Shown: piece by piece, positions 37,493-47,292 of the stretch
Numbering within the stretch: the first letter of the stretch is position 1
How the letters are laid out: each line of letters begins with the position of its first letter
NCBI GenBank assembly: GCA_018657625.1
Contig: JABHWU010000114.1
Coordinates: 1 to 59,618, forward strand
Direction: 5' to 3'
DNA: 59,618 nt
Source of the DNA: Deltaproteobacteria bacterium
GTDB lineage: Bacteria > SAR324 > XYD2-FULL-50-16
The notes under the pieces: generated by a model
Told to the model about the DNA's origin: nothing
The model's input: only the letters and a program-made list of their open reading frames with translations
Databases searched by the model: none
Position numbers and translations under genes: made by a program

Positions 37493-38731
37493 TAATTTTA
37501 TAGCTAAATATGAGTGGATCAGTTTTAATATCCTGTCCCGATAATTTTTCTTTTGATTCAATAAAATGGTAAAAGGAAAAAGTCCGCGTGAAGTTTTGAA
37601 GTACCCTGCATAGTTATAGATGCCCGTCAGTGTACCCGATTTAACTAGTACTCCTTTTTTTTCAGTGAGCAAATGGTGATGACTTTTAAAACTTTCCAGT
37701 ACTTGCATCATCATATTGGCGGTCATTAAATTGTCTCTGGATAGCCCGGAAGCTTCTTTAAACTTAAAAATATTTTCGTCAAATTGATAGGTTTTCTGAA
37801 CATATTCCTGAAAAGCAGATTCTGATTTTGCTAAATTTGCCGGGAATCCGGATTTTTCGCCACCTGCTGTTAAAAAAATCTGGTTGGCAATATAATTATT
37901 GGAGTATTTCAGTAAGCCGGTTAATATGTAATCCAAATCATGGCTATTATAATGACGATACTTCAAATTCCAGGACTCAGATACCGATTGGATGGTTATC
38001 CTGGATTCTGAGATTTTGATTCCCTGTTTTTTTAAAAAAAACTGAAATAACTCCCCGACATATTGTAAACTTTCATAGTAATCCTGAGTTAGACTGATAC
38101 GCCCGGTTGAACCAGTCTTTATTGATTCTCCTTTTTTAGCTGCTAATGGTGTCAAAGGTGTCTCTTTTTCTGCGGATTTGATTTCACCACTTTTTAAGCG
38201 TTGAATATTGATAGTATTGAAGTTGACGACCAAAGCTCCCACTAATGCATCGTATGGATTAGTGCTATTAGATGTCCCAGGAATGGTAATATTAGGTTCA
38301 AAGCTGGAATGATCCAGATAAATCTGATTGATATATCTAACCCCGCTTTGAGCGAGATTTTTTACTATTTTTTCAATCTCTTCTGAAATCAGAAAGGGAT
38401 CACCATATCCCTTTATTAGTAAATTATGGTGATGATCGGCATAAAATTCTGTTTTAAAACGATAATTTATACCTAATTTATTAATGGCAATCTGGGCACT
38501 CAATATTTTAACAATGGAAGCTGGGATAAAGGGTTTATTCGCTTGGTAGCTAAATATTGTCTGACCTTTTTCATTATGGATTAATACGGAACCGTTATGA
38601 ATCAATTGCTTGATTTCATGTTCCAGTTGTTTTGATTCATTAGCCTGGGTAGGTATGGAAAGACTACAGAAAAGAAGTGTCAGGGATAGCAGCTTGAAAA
38701 CAAATTTTAGAAAGGAAAGTTTTGAAATCAT
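37484..38731 (-). CDS. dacB: D-alanyl-D-alanine carboxypeptidase/endopeptidase, PBP4 (S13) family
   Basis: This 415-residue periplasmic protein has a signal peptide (about 1-30, ending IPTQANES). The penicillin-binding motifs are SxxK at Ser72-Lys75 (IPASIVKIL), SxN in KYSNNYIANQ, and KSGTLTGIYNYAGYF near the C-terminus. The large insertion between motifs 1 and 2 (about 95-240) fits the S13 class. It trims or opens peptidoglycan cross-links. It lies downstream of guaB on the same strand, 61 bp apart, with a hairpin between. Confidence 0.88.
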   Translation of the reverse strand: MISKLSFLKFVFKLLSLTLLFCSLSIPTQANESKQLEHEIKQLIHNGSVLIHNEKGQTIFSYQANKPFIPASIVKILSAQIAINKLGINYRFKTEFYADHHHNLLIKGYGDPFLISEEIEKIVKNLAQSGVRYINQIYLDHSSFEPNITIPGTSNSTNPYDALVGALVVNFNTINIQRLKSGEIKSAEKETPLTPLAAKKGESIKTGSTGRISLTQDYYESLQYVGELFQFFLKKQGIKISESRITIQSVSESWNLKYRHYNSHDLDYILTGLLKYSNNYIANQIFLTAGGEKSGFPANLAKSESAFQEYVQKTYQFDENIFKFKEASGLSRDNLMTANMMMQVLESFKSHHHLLTEKKGVLVKSGTLTGIYNYAGYFKTSRGLFPFTILLNQKKNYRDRILKLIHSYLAIKLSH

Positions 38732-38753
38732 AGCAGTTTATGATTTGCAAGGA

Positions 38754-38773
38754 GTGAAGCGGGTTCGCTTCAC
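38754..38773 (-). terminator. Hairpin between guaB and dacB
   Basis: gtgaagcg / cgcttcac is a perfect 8-bp stem with a 4-nt loop (ggtt), 20 bp after the guaB stop. There is no T-run in the guaB direction, so it may attenuate read-through or stabilise the mRNA end. Confidence 0.5.
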
Positions 38774-38792
38774 ATTGCTTTGGGATTATGGA

Positions 38793-40262
38793 TTAAAAAG
38801 CTCGATAATTCGGCGCCTCTTCTGTGACATAAACATCATGGACATGACTTTCTTTTAAACCCGCTGCTGAAATTTCAACAAACTGAGCCTTTGTCTGAAG
38901 TTCTTCAATAGTTTCACATCCTGTATAACCCATCCCAGATCGTAGTCCCCCGACGAGTTGATAGATGATATTAGTTAACGGTCCTTTATAGGGAACCCGA
39001 CCTTCGATCCCTTCAGGTACCAGTTTTTTATTATCATCTTGTCCTTCCTGAAAATATCGATCTTTACTACCTTCTTTCATAGCGCCGATGGATCCCATAC
39101 CACGGTATTGCTTGTATCTTCTCCCCTGGTAATGAATCACTTCTCCCGGGCTTTCATCAGTTCCGGCAAACATACTTCCAGCCATAATAACGGAAGCACC
39201 ACCTGCAATAGCCTTAACAACTTCTCCGGAATATTTAATGCCACCGTCTGCTATGATCGATTTGTTAAATTTTTTGGCGACTTCACTGCAATTATAAATA
39301 GCTGACAATTGTGGAACACCGATTCCTGCCACAATTCGGGTAGTACAGATTGACCCTGGTCCGATACCGACTTTGACTGCATTGGCACCGGCTTCGAACA
39401 GTGCTTCAGTAGCTGCGGCTGTAGCAACATTGCCGGCAACAATATCAATATTTGGGAACTGCGCTTTAACTGATTTAAGCTTTGCCAATACATTTTGGGA
39501 ATGGCCATGGGCGGTATCCAGGACCAGTAAATCTACACCGGCGGCAACCAGTGCTTCGGATCTTTCATTGGCATCAATACCGGTACCAATGGCGCCACCC
39601 ACCAATAACCTTCCTGACGTATCTTTACTGGCGAAAGGGTATAAACGTGTTTTTTCAATATCCTTTTTGGTGATTAAGCCAGTGAGTTCATAATCATTAT
39701 TAACTCTCAATAACTTTTCTATTCTGTATTTATGAAGCAGTTTTTTGGCATCTTCCGGTGTGATGGTATCGGTAACAGTTACCAGTTTTTCTCCTGATGT
39801 CATCACTTCAGATACCTGCTGCTCAAAATTGGTCTCAAAGCGTAGATCCCGATTGGTTAAAATACCGACCAGCTTTTTGCCTTCGGTGACGGGTAAACCT
39901 GATATGTTGGTTTCATGCATTAAATCCAAGGCTTTTTGAACCGTATCGGTGGGTGATACACATACAGGATCAGTAATGATACCGCTTTCAGACCGTTTAA
40001 CCTTGCTTACTTCACTCGCTTGTTCTTCAAAGGTTAAATTTTTGTGAATGATACCTATACCACCTTCCTGTGCCATGCAGATCGCCAGTCTGGATTCTGT
40101 CACTGTATCCATGGCCGCACTCATTAATGGAATATGAAGCTTAATGTTTTCGGTCAATCGGGTCTTGGTGCTTACCTCATTCGGTAGAATGTTTGACTCT
40201 GCGGGTAAGAGTAGTAAGTCATCGAAAGTATATGCACGTTCGACTATCTTATTTGTAATCAT
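38793..40262 (-). CDS. guaB: IMP dehydrogenase
   Basis: The ATG at 40262 (complement) follows a TTGGAGG site; an upstream frame extension lacks one. The 489-residue enzyme oxidises IMP to XMP with NAD+, the committed step to GMP. It has two CBS domains (about 95-205; [18 protein letters not shown]), the catalytic loop [15 protein letters not shown] with Cys306, the phosphate loop [16 protein letters not shown], and the flap region [10 protein letters not shown]. Its length is usual. guaA is not next to it. Confidence 0.97.
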   Translation of the reverse strand: MITNKIVERAYTFDDLLLLPAESNILPNEVSTKTRLTENIKLHIPLMSAAMDTVTESRLAICMAQEGGIGIIHKNLTFEEQASEVSKVKRSESGIITDPVCVSPTDTVQKALDLMHETNISGLPVTEGKKLVGILTNRDLRFETNFEQQVSEVMTSGEKLVTVTDTITPEDAKKLLHKYRIEKLLRVNNDYELTGLITKKDIEKTRLYPFASKDTSGRLLVGGAIGTGIDANERSEALVAAGVDLLVLDTAHGHSQNVLAKLKSVKAQFPNIDIVAGNVATAAATEALFEAGANAVKVGIGPGSICTTRIVAGIGVPQLSAIYNCSEVAKKFNKSIIADGGIKYSGEVVKAIAGGASVIMAGSMFAGTDESPGEVIHYQGRRYKQYRGMGSIGAMKEGSKDRYFQEGQDDNKKLVPEGIEGRVPYKGPLTNIIYQLVGGLRSGMGYTGCETIEELQTKAQFVEISAAGLKESHVHDVYVTEEAPNYRAF

Positions 40263-40586
40263 TTCTACCTCCAAATTAATGCCTGTTACCAAATTGAAAT
40301 TATTTGTAATTTAATCTCAAATTATAAACTGAGATTAACTAAACAGATAAACAGATGATTTGATTATCGTCAAAAAAAAATAGAAATATTTATGTAAATA
40401 AATGATATTACACAACTAAAAAAATTTGTGATGGAAAATCTAAGTTTATTAATAAATATCATAATTTTACCGATGATTGATATAAAAAATATATTTGTTT
40501 AGTTAATAGCAGACTTGATTCTTGTCGGCCAGTTTCATCAATACTGGAAATAGTGTCATTGGGGAAAATGTAACGGAATAATAACA
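40263..40586. other. guaB upstream region
   Basis: This 324-bp AT-rich gap upstream of guaB must contain its promoter. No purine-type riboswitch or other structured leader is apparent by eye. Confidence 0.4.
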
Positions 40587-40816
40587 ATGACGGTCGCAAC
40601 AACATCCTGGTTCTTTATGAATATCATTGAAAAGCAGGCTAAATCAATTCTGAGAAAGCAGAAGAAAATTGATTCCTGGTTTATTTCCAGATATGGGATG
40701 AATCTTTACAAAAATTAGATACCATTAAAAAATTCAAAGATGCTGGGCTTCCGGTAGGTATGTTCCTGATGCCGGTGATTCCATTTTTGACAGATTCAGA
40801 GGCCTCCATCGATTAA
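40587..40816 (+). pseudogene. Remnant of a radical-SAM (SPL-like) protein gene
   Basis: Frame 1 (ATG 40587 or 40617 to TAG 40716) encodes KQAKSILRKQKKIDSWFISR then YGMNLYK, which matches the N-terminus of SPL-like radical-SAM proteins just before their cysteine motif. The DNA then jumps into another frame from 40715 (LDTIKKFKDAGLPVGMFLMP, VIPFLTDSE), which matches the segment about 200 residues later in such proteins. The CxxxCxxC cluster is gone. A large internal deletion and frame change have destroyed the gene. Its end overlaps the convergent kinase stop. The family match is from memory of conserved words. Confidence 0.75.
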
Positions 40817-43632
40817 AATATCTTATCTACATTGACCACCTGTACCGGAATATTATTATACATAGCCACTCCCTGATAAATTGGGATATTTCGATACATT
40901 TTGGGTAGCGGAGATATTGGCAGTACGGCACTGTCTAAAATCCCATTGATAACCATACTTTTTTTAGTCTTTTTATTTTCTAATATGATGACACTATTGT
41001 TTTTATTAGCATTATTTTGTGTATCATAATTAAACAGAGATTCCGTACTCAGCAAAGGAATCAATGAATCCTCATATCGATAGCAAGGCTGTTGTTTAAC
41101 TGTAACAATCTGATCAGCAGCATAATCGATAAAAGAAGTAATGTAACTTTCAGGGATGGCCAGAGTCATATCACCGATGATGATGAGGACACAGGGGAGT
41201 GAAACACTGCTTTTCGTAAAAGTGAAGTTCCAGGAACAACCTTTTCCAGGATTGTTTTTTATAAGACAACTTCCTTGAAATTTACGCATTGCTTCTTCCA
41301 CCGCATTCATGCCGACACCTCTACCGGCATTGTCATCCAGACTTTCGGCTGTTGAGACACCCTGAATAAAAAGCAAATCAAGAATTTCGCTTTCCTTTAA
41401 TTTGGAGAGTTGGTCGGCAGTTAAGATCCCATTTTCTAAGGCCTTGGTTTTAACTTTTTCAACATTAATCCCACGACCATCATCTGCGACTGACAGCAAA
41501 ATATTAGTGGCATCTTCGTTTAACTCTACAGTAATTTTTCCGGTTGTTTCCTTTCCACTTTCTTCACGTTCCGCTTCGGTTTCCAAACCGTGAATAACAG
41601 CATTTTTCAGAACATGATTCATGATTTCATGAACAGCATTCCAGAATTCACGATCTGCTTTGACCTGATGATCCTTAAAAAAGAAATCTGCTGCTTTATC
41701 ATAATCTTTTGCCAGTTTTGGAATCAGGCGTTCATACCTGGACAATACCAAGGGCACTTTTTTAATTTGCTGATGGGTATTCAAAAACTGATTAAAGATT
41801 TCACTGGTTTCTGCTAGTTTATCTTTAGGTAAAACATCAGCAATGGAATAGAACAGATCTTTCACTTTTCCTGATAGAATTTCATATCCTTGTAAAGATA
41901 CTGAAAGATATTCTTCTTCTTTTCGATTACGAATTTCACCTTTATCTAAAGAACCACTTGCGATCAACGCTGAAAAAGTAGCTAAGTTTTCTGTGATGTA
42001 TTGATTTCCATTTTCTAATTCCTCTTCGATTTTTTCCAACCAATTCTCCAGACTGAATTGTCCCTCAGGATTTACCTGGAACTCTTCCAGCAATTCTTCG
42101 ATCTTGAATATAAACTGCTTGATCAGATTTGCAATAATACTGGTAAGAACTAACTTAACTTCCGCTAGTGGTCTGGTTATTTCTTCCATTTGATGGCAGA
42201 GTTGTTTGGCCTCCGGGATGATAAAACCACAACTTCCTTTTAAACCATGTATTTTATTTCCCAGTAATCTTAAATTTTCAGTGTATATTTGTAGATTCCG
42301 ATTGTATAAAAACTGTTGGTACTCAGCTAGGTTGAATTTTCCCTGTACCGGGAAAGCATAAACTTCTAGTGTTTTTAGGATATCCAGTATTTCAGAGGTA
42401 AGGTTTTGAGTATCTTTCAAAATGCTTTTTTGCATGTCATTGTCGACAACTACTGCACTTCTAAGTGTTTTTTCCTGTTCCTTTAACTTGTCAGATTGCT
42501 TTTTAACATTTTCTGAAACCAGATCCAATTGATCACTGGCGCTAACAGCTATTAACACACCTTCCAGGCAGGGACCTTCTTTTTTATATTTAAACTGACA
42601 AGAAAAATGGTGTTCTTCGTTATTAGAATCGACAAATTTAATTTCCAGTGGAAAAGGGACATCTTCTTTTTGATCGAAAGAAAATTTGAAAAAATCGACA
42701 TTTGCCGGGTCCGTTAAAAAATCTATAAAATCTGGTGGTGCAGGGAGTTCATCTAGCTTGAAATTTATATATGGAAAAATAGAAACATCGACATAAGACA
42801 GCCTCAATTGACTATCGACCTGAATAAGCATGTTTTTCTTCAACTCACTAATTGTTTCTGTGAGATGATCTAGGCTACTGAGGTTTCTGAAGATACCTAC
42901 CAGTCCAAGTAAGCTCTGGTGATCGCCATATAACCCATCTGCAAATATTTGGAGTTGTACCAGATCACTTTCTTTAGATAAAAATCGCAAAGAAGTACCA
43001 CTAATTTTTGGTGTTTCTGATTTGAGTGCACCTTCAAGGACAATATGACCCTGGGTACGATCTTCATCACTCAATAGATCAGTAAAATATTTTCCAATTA
43101 GCTCTGAATTATTAAATCCCAGAATTTGTTCTACCTGTGAATCGACATAGGTAAAACAACCATCAGTATCACATTCCCATAGCATATTTGGAATATCCTG
43201 CTGCCGCATCATTAAACGGCGGTTTAACTGCTTGATTTCCTGCTCTTTAGTATTGAGTCGATCAAAAACCCGGACTTTAGCTATTAATTCCTCTTCATGA
43301 AATGGCTTAGGAACGTAATCATCCGCCCCGATTTCGTAGCCATGAAGTCTGTCTTTAAGACCACCTTTTGCCGTCACTAAAATGATTTTTGTGTGAAAAA
43401 GCGTCTCATCCCTTCTCATTTTTTGGCACACTTCATAACCATCAATTCCAGGCATCATGATGTCCAATAAAACAATATCCGGTTTATAAGTTTTGACACA
43501 TTCAAGCGCTTCTTCACCGGAATACGCTGTTTCAATTTGATATTGGTTTTCCAGGATTTCTTTTAAAATTAAAACATTGGTTTCTTCATCATCGACCAAT
43601 AGTATCTTTTGTAATGTTTTTTTTGTATGCAT
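40813..43632 (-). CDS. Hybrid REC-PAS-Hpt-CheA-like kinase
   Basis: This 939-residue soluble protein has a rare domain order. It starts with a receiver domain (about 8-125; VDDEE, phospho-acceptor Asp57 in IVLLDIMMPGIDGY, VPKPFHEEEL). Then come a PAS domain (about 148-265; MLWECDTDGCFTYVDSQVEQ), a second PAS-like stretch (about 275-390), a coiled coil, an Hpt module with His462 in IHGLKGSCGF, a CheA-type ATPase (about 660-825; NHVLKNAVIHGLETEAEREE, DDGRGINVEKV, GRGVGMNAVEEAM), and a CheW-like end (about 828-939; CVLIIIGDMTLAIPESYITS). No CheY/CheB-binding P2 domain and no che genes are nearby. It may run a non-chemotaxis pathway. Confidence 0.88.
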   Translation of the reverse strand: MHTKKTLQKILLVDDEETNVLILKEILENQYQIETAYSGEEALECVKTYKPDIVLLDIMMPGIDGYEVCQKMRRDETLFHTKIILVTAKGGLKDRLHGYEIGADDYVPKPFHEEELIAKVRVFDRLNTKEQEIKQLNRRLMMRQQDIPNMLWECDTDGCFTYVDSQVEQILGFNNSELIGKYFTDLLSDEDRTQGHIVLEGALKSETPKISGTSLRFLSKESDLVQLQIFADGLYGDHQSLLGLVGIFRNLSSLDHLTETISELKKNMLIQVDSQLRLSYVDVSIFPYINFKLDELPAPPDFIDFLTDPANVDFFKFSFDQKEDVPFPLEIKFVDSNNEEHHFSCQFKYKKEGPCLEGVLIAVSASDQLDLVSENVKKQSDKLKEQEKTLRSAVVVDNDMQKSILKDTQNLTSEILDILKTLEVYAFPVQGKFNLAEYQQFLYNRNLQIYTENLRLLGNKIHGLKGSCGFIIPEAKQLCHQMEEITRPLAEVKLVLTSIIANLIKQFIFKIEELLEEFQVNPEGQFSLENWLEKIEEELENGNQYITENLATFSALIASGSLDKGEIRNRKEEEYLSVSLQGYEILSGKVKDLFYSIADVLPKDKLAETSEIFNQFLNTHQQIKKVPLVLSRYERLIPKLAKDYDKAADFFFKDHQVKADREFWNAVHEIMNHVLKNAVIHGLETEAEREESGKETTGKITVELNEDATNILLSVADDGRGINVEKVKTKALENGILTADQLSKLKESEILDLLFIQGVSTAESLDDNAGRGVGMNAVEEAMRKFQGSCLIKNNPGKGCSWNFTFTKSSVSLPCVLIIIGDMTLAIPESYITSFIDYAADQIVTVKQQPCYRYEDSLIPLLSTESLFNYDTQNNANKNNSVIILENKKTKKSMVINGILDSAVLPISPLPKMYRNIPIYQGVAMYNNIPVQVVNVDKIF

Positions 43633-44453
43633 ATCACCCTGTTATTTAATTATTATATTTCCAGATTGATAGTATGATAAAACCTGGATTTTGGGTCGCC
43701 AAATTCTTAAGCGATATTATATATTGTTACTGGTTTTTTGATTCCCGGTGTTTTCTGCCAGGTTAAGTTTAATTAACGGTTAACCTTACAAATTTAATCC
43801 TGATTTAAGGATGTAAGAAAACACATGATTGTTAATTAGTGTCTGAACAAAAAGTAGGTAATTTGGGGATATGTACAATTTATAGCAAAGGCTTAAACAG
43901 TAAAATACCCGATAGTTACGTGTCCCCCAATTACTGGTTTGATATCCAATAATGGTATTTTCGCTCGAATACTAATTACTTAAAATTAGAAATTCATTGA
44001 TACTAACACAAGAATTGATGAGTTTCAATACTTTTTTAAGGAGATAGATATTCCTTAGAGTTAATGCCAGTTTTAAAACAAATAAACGGTCTTTCTCCTA
44101 TTCAAATGATGGTATCTATAGACAATAAATATATCTCTTTGATGGTTTTGTCTGATGTTTAATGAATAATTACTTAGGGTAATGTTGTATTAAGTTAACA
44201 TTTGAAAATTCCATCTGTAAATTTGCGGCGAGTTAGTCAAAAATTAAAGGTATTTTAATGACAAATATGAGATTGATTTTTAAAGGTGGTCTATTTATTG
44301 GACAATTTTTGTACAGCGTATTAAGTGTTATTAGTTATATTTAGTTACTATGTTTTCTAAAATAGCTTAATAATGAATAATATTGCTTTATCTTACAATT
44401 TGTTCACACCCATTGCCGTTATAATAATAGTCATTAATTTAGAGAAATTCCCT
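43633..44453. other. Long intergenic gap between divergent regulators
   Basis: This 821-bp AT-rich region between the CheA-like kinase gene and the HTH/PBP-like gene shows no convincing gene. An upstream extension of the following gene from ATG 44373 is possible but encodes a hydrophobic stretch not expected in that family. A 28-codon frame at 44259-44345 is too short to support. Confidence 0.45.
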
Positions 44454-45362
44454 ATGATTACACTTCTATCCACCAAAGAAGCAGCAAAGTTTTTAGGTGT
44501 TAATGAGAAAATGATTTATACACTGGTTTCTGAAAAGGGTTTACCGGCTACAAAAATCACCGGAAAATGGTTATTCCCCAGACATCTGATTGAACAGTGG
44601 CTTGAACTGAATACCATCAATTATCCGGATCCCAATTCTCAACTACCAAAAGACCAAGGATTACTGATAATTGCTGGTAGTAACGATCCCTTACTGGAAA
44701 AAGCAATTTCATTGTTTAATTCTATCCACTCTGACTATCTGGCAGTATTTGGAAATCTGGGCAGCATGGGCGGTGTTAAAGCTTTATTACATAACCGTTG
44801 TCATATGGCATCCAGTCACTTACTCCAGGATGACGATACAGAATATAACTTTGGCTTTATCAATTCAAAACCCGGTAAAACACCAGCTTTAATTAACTTC
44901 TGTAAAAGAGAACAGGGGATTGTTGTTAAAAAAGGAAATCCAAAAAAGATCTTTTCTTTTACTGATTTTGCCAAAACAGGTGTCAAAATCATCAACCGTC
45001 AAATGGGAACCGGTACCAGATTGTTGCTGGACAAAGAACTACAAAAAAAAGGGATTAGTAATGGGAAAATAAAGGGTTACGAGAATGAAGTATTTAAACA
45101 TCTGGATGTTGGATTGGAAGTGTTGGCCGGTAGAGTTGATGCTGGCCCTTGCATAAAGCCTATTGCTTCTTTATTAAATTTGGAATTTGTACCGATCCGG
45201 TGGGAACGGTATGATTTATTAATTACCAAAGAAAATTTTTTCGATCGGGCTGTTCAGTTATTTAAAGAAATGTTGAATGAAAAACGATTTAAAGATTTAG
45301 TCGAGTCAATCAAAGGTTATGATCTAAGCCTTAGTGGTAAAATGTTGTTTCCAAAAGAGTAG
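44454..45362 (+). CDS. HTH (excisionase-type) regulator with PBP-like sensor domain
   Basis: ATG 44454 gives a 302-residue protein that begins directly with the winged/excisionase HTH (LLSTKEAAKFLGVNEKMIYT, then TGKWLFPRHLIEQWL). A linker leads to a periplasmic-binding-protein-like domain of the PF12727 type (about 75-290), with GSNDPLLEKAISLFN, GSMGGVKALLHNRCHMASSH, MGTGTRLLLDKEL and GRVDAGPCIKPIA. Such proteins are linked with molybdate or tungstate and cofactor regulation in several genomes. The ligand here is unknown. It precedes trpD by 133 bp on the same strand. Confidence 0.82.
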   Translation: MITLLSTKEAAKFLGVNEKMIYTLVSEKGLPATKITGKWLFPRHLIEQWLELNTINYPDPNSQLPKDQGLLIIAGSNDPLLEKAISLFNSIHSDYLAVFGNLGSMGGVKALLHNRCHMASSHLLQDDDTEYNFGFINSKPGKTPALINFCKREQGIVVKKGNPKKIFSFTDFAKTGVKIINRQMGTGTRLLLDKELQKKGISNGKIKGYENEVFKHLDVGLEVLAGRVDAGPCIKPIASLLNLEFVPIRWERYDLLITKENFFDRAVQLFKEMLNEKRFKDLVESIKGYDLSLSGKMLFPKE

Positions 45363-45495
45363 TTACCTTTGTTTTGATACGTCTCCCAAAGTTGAGGTGT
45401 ACCAAGATGATAGATTTCTATTGCCAAATTTTATTGCACTTTATATGTTACTATGCATAGAAACAAAACTATATAATATAATTAATTGGGGTAAC

Positions 45496-46518
45496 ATGTA
45501 TCAAAATGAACTATTGGACCATATTATAAGGGGTGAGGATCTGAGCTATGATCAGACGATTGGAGTAATGACCGATATCATGGAAGGAAAGCTGACCAAT
45601 GCTCAAATGTCTGCAATTCTGGTGCTGCTCAGAACAAAAGGGGAAACCGTTGAAGAAATCAGCGCTTGCGCAACAGTAATGCGCGAAAAATCAACAAAAA
45701 TTCCAACGCAATCTCAGAATTTACTAGACACTTGTGGAACAGGTGGAGATGGATCCGGTTCTTTTAATATCTCAACTACAGTTGGACTATTACTGGCTTC
45801 CGGGGGATATTCTATTGCTAAACACGGTAATCGATCCATGACATCAAAAAGTGGCAGTGCTGATTTACTGGAAGCGCTAGGTGTAAATTTGGAATTAACA
45901 CCTGACCAGGTGGCAGAATGCATTGAGCAGACCGGGATTGGATTCTTATTTGCACCGGCCCTGCATTCAGCCATGAAGCATGTGGCTCCGGTCCGCAAGG
46001 AATTAGGTGTTCGAACAGTATTTAATATTTTAGGCCCCTTGACGAATCCAGCCAAAGCCAATTATCAAATCATGGGTGTGTATTCAATTCAACTGGTTTC
46101 AAAAATAATCAGAGTGTTAAAGTTACTAGGTATTCATTCAGCTTATGTTTTTGCTGGTGAAAGTGGTTTGGATGAGGTCTGCATAGCTGGTAATTCCCAG
46201 ATTGGTCACTTGACCAAAGAGGGTAATGTTGAAGAGTTTATTTTCAACCCTGAGGATTATGGGTTTAAGAAGGCTGGTTTGGATGAAATAAAAGGGGGGA
46301 GTCCTGAAGAAAATGCAGAAATCACGAAAGGAATTTTATCGGGTCAAATCAGGGGGCCGAAAAGGGATATTGTTATTATCAATGCAGGGTTTGGTATTTC
46401 CGTTATTGAAAATTGTTCTCTGGCAGAAGCATTTGAAAAAGCAACCGCCATCCTGGATAAGAAAACAGGTCTTGAATTAATTGACAAACTGGCTACCCAG
46501 AGCAGGTCGTATCAATGA
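45496..46518 (+). CDS. trpD: Anthranilate phosphoribosyltransferase
   Basis: ATG 45496 is chosen from family alignment (MYQNELLDHIIRGEDLSYDQ) with GGGG four bases upstream; the open frame runs 54 codons further 5' without family similarity. The 340-residue enzyme couples anthranilate to PRPP. It has the glycine-rich PRPP motif LLDTCGTGGDGSGSFNIST, the HGNRSMTSKSGSADLLEALG loop, and NILGPLTNPA. It overlaps trpC by 4 bp (ATGA). trpE, trpG, trpB and trpA are not in the window. Confidence 0.96.
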   Translation: MYQNELLDHIIRGEDLSYDQTIGVMTDIMEGKLTNAQMSAILVLLRTKGETVEEISACATVMREKSTKIPTQSQNLLDTCGTGGDGSGSFNISTTVGLLLASGGYSIAKHGNRSMTSKSGSADLLEALGVNLELTPDQVAECIEQTGIGFLFAPALHSAMKHVAPVRKELGVRTVFNILGPLTNPAKANYQIMGVYSIQLVSKIIRVLKLLGIHSAYVFAGESGLDEVCIAGNSQIGHLTKEGNVEEFIFNPEDYGFKKAGLDEIKGGSPEENAEITKGILSGQIRGPKRDIVIINAGFGISVIENCSLAEAFEKATAILDKKTGLELIDKLATQSRSYQ

Positions 46519-47291
46519 ACATATTGGACCGAATCGTTGCGGATAAACGTAGCGAAATTGAACAATCATTGAAGCATTTAACAAAATTTGATGCTAAAAG
46601 GAAAGCTAGTGATACCCGACTTCCCTTAAACTTTAAAAAAGCACTAAATAAAAATTATCTTTCGATTATTGCCGAGGTTAAAAAGGCATCCCCTTCAAAA
46701 GGAGTGATTCGGGAAGATTTTCAACCTCTGGAAGTCGCAAAATTATATGATCAAAATGGGGCGGACTGCATCAGCGTTCTCACTGAATCTAAATATTTTC
46801 AAGGCTGTAATGATTATTTAACAAAAATCAAAGCGGCTGTCGATATTCCTGTCTTGAGGAAAGATTTTATCATCGATGAGCGGCAAATACGGGAATCCTA
46901 TGATATTGGTGCTGACGCAATTCTATTAATCGTATCGATTTTAACCCAAGCGCAATTGCTTGATTTTCAAAGGCTGGCCAGGGATTTGGGGCTAACCTGT
47001 TTGGTAGAGGTGCATTCTGAGAGTGAATTGAAAATCGCCCTGGAATGTGGTTGCTCTTTAATTGGCATAAACAATCGAAATTTAAAAACATTTGAAACCA
47101 ATATCCAGCATTCATTGAATCTTAAATCTCAAATTCCGGATGAGGTTTTATGTATTAGTGAAAGCGGAATCCGGTCAACTGAGGATTGCAATTTATTATT
47201 TAACAATGGTTTTAAAGCCGTTTTGGTGGGTGAAACCTTAATGAGAAAAGAAAATCCGGGACTTGCCATCCCGGAACTATTAGGAAGATGA
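46515..47291 (+). CDS. trpC: Indole-3-glycerol-phosphate synthase
   Basis: This 258-residue TIM barrel closes the indole ring of tryptophan. Motifs: IIAEVKKASPSKGVI with the catalytic Lys/Glu set, VLTESKYFQGCNDYL, VLRKDFIIDERQI, IGINNRNLKTFE and CISESGI. It is translationally coupled to trpD by ATGA and is separated from trpF by one base. Confidence 0.96.
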   Translation: MNILDRIVADKRSEIEQSLKHLTKFDAKRKASDTRLPLNFKKALNKNYLSIIAEVKKASPSKGVIREDFQPLEVAKLYDQNGADCISVLTESKYFQGCNDYLTKIKAAVDIPVLRKDFIIDERQIRESYDIGADAILLIVSILTQAQLLDFQRLARDLGLTCLVEVHSESELKIALECGCSLIGINNRNLKTFETNIQHSLNLKSQIPDEVLCISESGIRSTEDCNLLFNNGFKAVLVGETLMRKENPGLAIPELLGR

Positions 47292-47292
47292 T

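Noticed and set aside
40263..40586. Purine or guanidine riboswitch upstream of guaB
   Set aside because: I looked for a conserved aptamer core and paired helices and found only AT-rich DNA.
44259..44345. 28-codon hydrophobic frame upstream of the HTH/PBP-like gene
   Set aside because: Too short and AT-driven; hydrophobic frames are common in T-rich DNA.
44373..44453. 27-residue N-terminal extension of the HTH/PBP-like regulator
   Set aside because: It would put a hydrophobic stretch before a DNA-binding domain; the family normally starts at the HTH, so ATG 44454 was used.
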